From Deltaproteobacteria bacterium (GTDB lineage: Bacteria; JAUYMQ01): a stretch of 9,722 nt of DNA. Positions 6,210-9,722 of the stretch are shown here, in pieces (within the stretch, counting starts at the first letter, position 1; every line of letters begins with the position of its first letter). The stretch is taken from the NCBI GenBank assembly GCA_030698575.1, contig JAUYMQ010000295.1, positions 1-9,722 of the forward strand. The letters are read 5' to 3'. A program made the position numbers and the translations under genes. Below the pieces are notes generated by a model that was given only the letters and a program-made list of their open reading frames with translations, made no database searches and was not told the DNA's origin.

Positions 6210-7021
6210 TCGCGCGACCCGGTTCGGACATCGGATGCTGGATCACGCAGCGGGCGCTCACAAGACGCATGTTTCCGGCCTGGTGCCTCTTGTCTGCCTT
6301 GCTGGCAGTTTTCCTGCCCCTGTCAGCCGGCGCCGCTCCTGAGGGGCCGCCGTTGCCCGCGCCCTCGGGATTCGTCACCGACAAGGCAGAAGTGATCGAT
6401 GAGAACAGGGACAAGCAAATTGTAGCGCTGCTCGGCGAACTCGAGAAACGAACCGGCGCAGCACTGGCGGTCCTGACCGTGCAGACCACCCATCCGCTGG
6501 ACGATCTGGAGTACGCACAGCGCGTGATGGACCTCTGGCGCCTTGGAAGCGGGAGCGGGCAGCGCGGCCTGCTGATGCTGGTCGCGGTGCGCGACCGCCG
6601 GGTGCGCATCGTTTCTGGCCGGGGTTTGCAACGGATATTCCCGCAGGAAAAGATCGACGCCATAGTCGACGAGCGCATCGTGCCACAGTTCAAGGAAGGG
6701 CACTACGGACTTGGAATCCTGAGCGGCCTCTGGGCGCTCTCCGAGGAGATCGCCATCGAGTCCCGGATCAAGCTCTCCTTCGAATCCCCCAGTCTGACGA
6801 ACGGAGATCCGGGGAGAACCCAGATTGCCGCCTTCAGCAAATTGCTCGGCGTGCTGGTGGCGTTGCTGGTGGGTGGCCTTCTCTGGTTCGTCTGGCGGGA
6901 TTACCGGCGCCAGGGAGCGATCAAGGTGAAGGGCGGACCCGGCGGTCCCCCCGCGGGTGGGGGGGGGTCTTACCGGGGCGGTCAGGGCGGCGGCTTCGGA
7001 GGCGCGGGGCGCGGCAAGTAG
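6206..7021 (+). CDS. TPM-domain (YgcG-like) membrane-anchored envelope protein
   Basis: The 271-residue product has an N-terminal hydrophobic signal (about 23-41, possible cleavage after AGA at 41-43), then a TPM domain from about 55 to 183. Visible TPM features are FVTDKAEVID (56-65), the ALAVLTV strand (86-92), LWRLGSGSGQRGLLMLVAVR (110-129), VRIVSGRGLQ (133-142) and FKEGHYGLGI (162-171). A transmembrane segment spans about 211-230, followed by a basic, Gly-rich tail (GGGGSYRGGQGGGF) like that of YgcG proteins. TPM domains have been linked to photosystem II repair (Psb32/TLP18.3, acid phosphatase activity), but the role of the bacterial YgcG type is unsettled. The start overlaps the previous stop as ATGA, with GGGAG six bases upstream. 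A nine-G run lies in the tail coding region. The sirtuin follows after 20 bases. Confidence 0.85.
   Translation: MIARPGSDIGCWITQRALTRRMFPAWCLLSALLAVFLPLSAGAAPEGPPLPAPSGFVTDKAEVIDENRDKQIVALLGELEKRTGAALAVLTVQTTHPLDDLEYAQRVMDLWRLGSGSGQRGLLMLVAVRDRRVRIVSGRGLQRIFPQEKIDAIVDERIVPQFKEGHYGLGILSGLWALSEEIAIESRIKLSFESPSLTNGDPGRTQIAAFSKLLGVLVALLVGGLLWFVWRDYRRQGAIKVKGGPGGPPAGGGGSYRGGQGGGFGGAGRGK
6959..6967 (+). repeat. Nine-G homopolymer in the TPM gene tail
   Basis: Nine consecutive G bases encode three Gly codons (residues 252-254). In the zero frame they read GGG GGG GGG preceded by T, so tandem slippery codons are present. Such tracts are prone to polymerase slippage, ribosomal slippage and sequencing error. 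One added G, or a -1 ribosomal slip, moves reading into the sirtuin frame with no stop before the sirtuin ATG. Confidence 0.9.
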
Positions 7022-7041
7022 CCCGAAGAGGTGATGACGCA

Positions 7042-7824
7042 ATGACGGAGCAGGCGATCGAACAGGCCGCGGCAATCCTGTCGCGTGCGAAACGGATCGT
7101 GGTGTTCACCGGAGCAGGGATCAGCACGGAGTCGGGCATTCCCGATTTTCGCAGCCCTGGTGGCGTCTGGGATCGTTTCGACCCTACGGAGTTCACCTAC
7201 CAGCGATTTCTCTCCAGCGAAGACGCGCGGCGGAAATACTGGTCGCTCTCGAAGCTCTTCTACGAACCGCTCGTATCGGCGAACCCCAACCCCGGCCATG
7301 ACGCCGTGGTGGCGCTGGAGCGATGGGGACGGCTCGATTGCATTGTGACGCAGAATATCGACGGCCTTCACCAGCGGGCGGGCAGCTCTCCCGATCGGGT
7401 AATCGAGCTTCACGGGACCGCGCTTTCGGTTTCCTGTCTCTCCTGCCGAAAGCGGCATTCCCGGGAAGAGGTTCAGGCGCGCGTCGAGGCCGGAGAAGAA
7501 GTGCCGCGCTGCGAGGGCTGCGGCGGCATCATGAAGCCGGACACGATCTCCTTCGGGCAACCCATGCCCGAACGCGAGACGGCCGAGGCCTTTCGGCGGG
7601 CCGAAAACTGCGATCTCTGCTGGGTGATTGGATCGTCGCTGGTGGTGACACCGGCGGCCCACGTGCCCGTGGCCGCGGTCAACGCCGGCGCGAAGCTTAT
7701 CATCCTGAACGGCTCTGAAACCCCCCTGGATGAAGCCGCGGACGTCGTCCTGCGGGGAAAGGCAGGCGAAGTGGCGCCCCGCCTGATCGAGCGGGCCCGC
7801 GCGCTTGCGGGAGAGACCGCTTGA
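7042..7824 (+). CDS. NAD-dependent protein deacylase, sirtuin (Sir2/CobB family)
   Basis: A cytoplasmic sirtuin that removes acyl groups from lysine using NAD+, giving nicotinamide and O-acyl-ADP-ribose. All core motifs are intact in 260 residues: GAGISTESGIPDFRSPGG (24-41), TQNIDGLHQRAG (103-114), ELHGT with catalytic His 124, a zinc site at C132, C135, C157 and C160, GSSLVVTPAA (197-206), and LNGSETPLD near the C-terminus. The Tyr-xx-Arg pair that marks CobB/SIRT5-type desuccinylases is not evident in the KYWSLSKLFYE segment (65-75), so a non-succinyl preference is possible. The start ATG 7042 has GAGGTGAT upstream. It lies 20 bases after the TPM gene and overlaps the kinase start as TTGA. 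In bacteria such enzymes often regulate acyl-CoA synthetases; one is encoded about 4.5 kb away, but no direct link is shown. Confidence 0.95.
   Translation: MTEQAIEQAAAILSRAKRIVVFTGAGISTESGIPDFRSPGGVWDRFDPTEFTYQRFLSSEDARRKYWSLSKLFYEPLVSANPNPGHDAVVALERWGRLDCIVTQNIDGLHQRAGSSPDRVIELHGTALSVSCLSCRKRHSREEVQARVEAGEEVPRCEGCGGIMKPDTISFGQPMPERETAEAFRRAENCDLCWVIGSSLVVTPAAHVPVAAVNAGAKLIILNGSETPLDEAADVVLRGKAGEVAPRLIERARALAGETA
7809..7815 (+). promoter_or_regulatory. Shine-Dalgarno supporting the TTG start of the PfkB kinase
   Basis: GGGAGAG sits inside the 3' end of the sirtuin gene, five bases before the TTG at 7821. Together with the TTGA stop/start overlap it supports this non-ATG start. No better in-frame start precedes the conserved first strand of the kinase. 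Confidence 0.65.
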
Positions 7825-8780
7825 GCGCCTCGCAGCAGGGTGGGCCGGGCGCCCACTTCGACGTTGTCGGCCTGGGGCTCAACGCCGTCGACACCCTCCT
7901 CGTCGTCCCCGAGTATCCGCAATTCAACACGAAGATCGAGATAACCGATCACGCGCAAACGGGGGGCGGGCAGGTCGCCACGGCCCTGGTGGCCTGCCAG
8001 CGCTGGGGGCTGCGGACCAAGTACATCGGGGCGGTGGGCGATGACGAGGCGGGGCGCTTCCAGAGGCGCTCGCTGCGTGAGGAGGGTCTCGACATCTCCG
8101 ACCTGCTGGAGGTGCCCGGCGCCTTCACGCAAATGGCGACGATCATCGTCGAGTCGCGCTCGGGTGAGCGCACGATCCTGTGGCGGCGCGACGAGAAACT
8201 GAAACGCGATCCGGCCACTCTGCCGGAGGAGGCAATCGCGCGAGGGCGCGTCCTGCTGGTGGACGGCCACGAGATTCCGCTTTCCATTCGGGCCGCCGGG
8301 ATTGCACGCGCGCGCGGAATGCCCGTGATTCTCGACATCGATAGCGTGCGAGAGGGCAGCCGCGAGCTGCTGGCGCTGGTGGACTACCCGGTGGTCAGCG
8401 AGACCTTCGCACCCAGGCTTACAGGAAAGGCGGCTATCGTTGAGGCCCTGCGGGAGGTGCAGCGACTCTCCGCGGGGGGATTCGCCTGCGCCACCCTCGG
8501 CAGCGGCGGCGCGCTGGCGCTCTCGCCGGAGGGGGACATGCGCGTCGGAGCCGCGGGGGTAAAGGCGGTGGACACGACTGGCGCCGGCGATGTGTTCCAC
8601 GGCGGATTCGCCTACGGGCTGGTCCGGGGCTGGGATCTCGCGCGCACTTTGCGTTTCGCCGCCGCGGCCGCCTCGCTCAACTGCACCGGCTACGGGGCGC
8701 GGGGCGGAATCCGGTCGCTGGAGGAGGTGGAGCGGGAAGCGGGGGCACTCCGTGTCGAGCCGCTCACTGCTTCTCGATAA
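7821..8780 (+). CDS. PfkB-family carbohydrate kinase (ribokinase-like)
   Basis: An ATP-dependent kinase that phosphorylates a sugar or nucleoside hydroxyl; 319 residues, normal for the family. Visible features are the first strand VVGLGLNAVDTLLVVP (15-30), the sugar-site GGGQVATA (48-55), WGLRTKYIGAVGDDEAG (62-78), VSETFA (192-197), ATLGSGGALAL (224-234) and the PfkB signature DTTGAGDVFHGGF (251-263) with the catalytic base Asp 257. The TTG start is supported by GGGAGAG and by the TTGA overlap with the sirtuin stop, implying translational coupling. The closest general resemblance is to ribokinase/sulfofructose-kinase-like members; the substrate cannot be assigned. Its last 17 bases overlap the 3' end of the HtrA-like gene on the opposite strand. 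Confidence 0.92.
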   Translation: MSASQQGGPGAHFDVVGLGLNAVDTLLVVPEYPQFNTKIEITDHAQTGGGQVATALVACQRWGLRTKYIGAVGDDEAGRFQRRSLREEGLDISDLLEVPGAFTQMATIIVESRSGERTILWRRDEKLKRDPATLPEEAIARGRVLLVDGHEIPLSIRAAGIARARGMPVILDIDSVREGSRELLALVDYPVVSETFAPRLTGKAAIVEALREVQRLSAGGFACATLGSGGALALSPEGDMRVGAAGVKAVDTTGAGDVFHGGFAYGLVRGWDLARTLRFAAAAASLNCTGYGARGGIRSLEEVEREAGALRVEPLTASR

Positions 8781-9672
8781 GGCGGGGAAGGAACTCCTTC
8801 GCTTTGTTGACGGGCACCGCGAAACCGATTCCCTGCGCCTCGGCGGCCACCGCGGTGTTGATGCCGACGACTTCCCCGTGAAGATTCAGGAGCGGACCGC
8901 CCGAGTTCCCCGGGTTGATAGGCGCGTCTATCTGGATGAACTTGAGCTGCTCCGAATCGCTGTCGCGATCAGAAAGCTGCCGCCCGATGAAGCTCACGAT
9001 GCCCGACGTGACCGTATGTGAAAGGCCGTAGGGATTTCCCACGGCGAGCACCTGATCGCCGATTTCGAGCGCGTCGGAGTTTCCCAGGGGCAGCACGGGG
9101 AGGGGGTGCTTCGGCTGGATCTTCAGGATCGCGACGCCCGCCTCCTCGCTTCTTCCCAGCACCTCCGCCTCGTACTCGTCACCCTTCTTCTCCCCCTCCT
9201 TCATCAGCACGATTTTGGTCTTGCGGCTCCCCTCGACCACGTGATCCGCCGTCAGGATGTAGCCGTCGGAGCGGATGATGAAGCCCGATCCGAGAGAGGT
9301 GCCAAAACGGGGAAGGGGCACGCCGAACTGGATGATCCCGAGCGGATCGCTGATTGTGCGCCCGATGGTGGCCTGGCTGCTGAAGATGCTTACTACCGCG
9401 GGGTTCGACTTTCGGACCAGATCCCGGAAGGTATTGGTCCGGATGGGAAAATCTGAACGCCGGGAATTCGCCGGCAGCTCGGTCCAGAGCCGTTCAGGCG
9501 GCTGGACCGAGCTCGCCTCGCGCACGACGACCTGGTAGGCCGGCGCCGGGCCCGCAGCGGTGGAGGACGCGGCCTTCGGGGCCGGGAGCGGCGTTTCGGA
9601 TCGACAGGCTTCCGTTGCCGGGAGTGCAATCAGCGTGAGTATGAGCAGCGCGCGCGCCGCATGGTCATTCAT
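8764..9672 (-). CDS. HtrA/DegP-like trypsin-fold protein, no PDZ, catalytic Asp replaced by Gly
   Basis: The 302-residue product has an N-terminal hydrophobic signal (about 8-18) ending near ATEAC (Cys 23). The -2 Glu makes a lipoprotein site doubtful. A Pro/Ala-rich linker follows to about 80. The trypsin-like domain shows SLGSGFIIRSDGYILTADHV (126-145, catalytic His 144), EEAGVAILKI (176-185), GNPYGLSHTVTSGIVS (212-227) and NPGNSGGPL (253-261, catalytic Ser 257). HtrA proteins normally have TDLAVLKI at the middle motif; here the Asp position is Gly 179 (GGC, plus-strand bases 9136-9138). The protein ends directly after FAVPVNKAKEFLPRLIEKQ, so no PDZ domain is present, unlike typical DegP/DegS. 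ATG 9672 follows AAGGTG at a five-base spacing. It probably acts in the periplasm, as a weak protease, chaperone or binding protein. Confidence 0.9.
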   Translation of the reverse strand: MNDHAARALLILTLIALPATEACRSETPLPAPKAASSTAAGPAPAYQVVVREASSVQPPERLWTELPANSRRSDFPIRTNTFRDLVRKSNPAVVSIFSSQATIGRTISDPLGIIQFGVPLPRFGTSLGSGFIIRSDGYILTADHVVEGSRKTKIVLMKEGEKKGDEYEAEVLGRSEEAGVAILKIQPKHPLPVLPLGNSDALEIGDQVLAVGNPYGLSHTVTSGIVSFIGRQLSDRDSDSEQLKFIQIDAPINPGNSGGPLLNLHGEVVGINTAVAAEAQGIGFAVPVNKAKEFLPRLIEKQ

Positions 9673-9722
9673 ACGGCCACCTTATCAAACACCCCGGCGC
9701 TTGGCGAGACATCCGCGCGTTG

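Noticed and set aside
7473-8600. 375-codon minus-strand frame across sirtuin and PfkB
   Set aside because: It crosses two genes that carry intact catalytic motifs on the plus strand; no ribosome site or domain supports it.
9673-9722. Promoter for the HtrA-like gene at the window edge
   Set aside because: Only 50 bases are available and no clear -35/-10 pair is seen; only the AAGGTG ribosome site is supported.

Overview
This is a GC-rich, gene-dense window with strong codon bias, GTG and TTG starts, and several 4-base stop/start overlaps. I see no tRNA, rRNA, CRISPR array, transposase or phage gene. The mix is a Slt-type lytic transglycosylase, a Tat-exported GMC dehydrogenase pair, a YgcG/TPM-type protein, a sirtuin, a PfkB sugar kinase and a periplasmic HtrA-like protease. 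It suggests the chromosome of a GC-rich Gram-negative bacterium, perhaps deltaproteobacterial/myxobacterial or a related uncultured lineage. That placement is an inference and is weak.

Layout. (1) 1-960, +: the 3' part of a Slt70-like lytic transglycosylase whose start lies outside the window. (2) 981-2546, -: an ANL-superfamily acyl-CoA ligase, convergent with (1). (3) A divergent intergenic region, 2547-2765. (4) 2766-4965, +: a two-gene operon of a Tat-signal small subunit (gluconate 2-dehydrogenase subunit 3-like) and a GMC flavoprotein. The flavoprotein carries a CX5CX3C motif like the 3Fe-4S ligands of bacterial FAD-dependent glucose dehydrogenase. (5) 5040-5276, +: a small unrecognised ORF. 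(6) A leader of about 200 bases containing two overlapping mini-ORFs. (7) 5475-8780, +: a compact operon of nucleotidyltransferase-like protein, TPM-domain membrane protein, sirtuin and PfkB kinase. Two of its junctions are 4-base overlaps (ATGA, TTGA). (8) 8764-9672, -: a secreted HtrA/DegP-like protease domain without PDZ, overlapping the kinase tail-to-tail by 17 bases.

How the genes may work together. The small subunit plus GMC enzyme looks like a periplasmic alcohol or sugar dehydrogenase exported as a complex. The divergent acyl-CoA ligase could act on an acid produced downstream of such an oxidation, but no substrate can be read from the sequence. The second operon links a nucleotide-transfer-like fold, an envelope TPM protein, an NAD-dependent deacylase and a sugar kinase; no shared pathway is evident.

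The points most worth a second look are: the HtrA-like protein has Gly where the catalytic Asp should be and has no PDZ domain; the nucleotidyltransferase has DxN instead of DxD; a chain of overlapping mini-ORFs precedes that gene; a nine-G tract near the end of the TPM gene would fuse it in frame to the sirtuin after a -1 slip; and the GMC pair has an apparent Fe-S site but no electron-accepting cytochrome gene beside it. I did not find a clear, wholly new multi-gene system.
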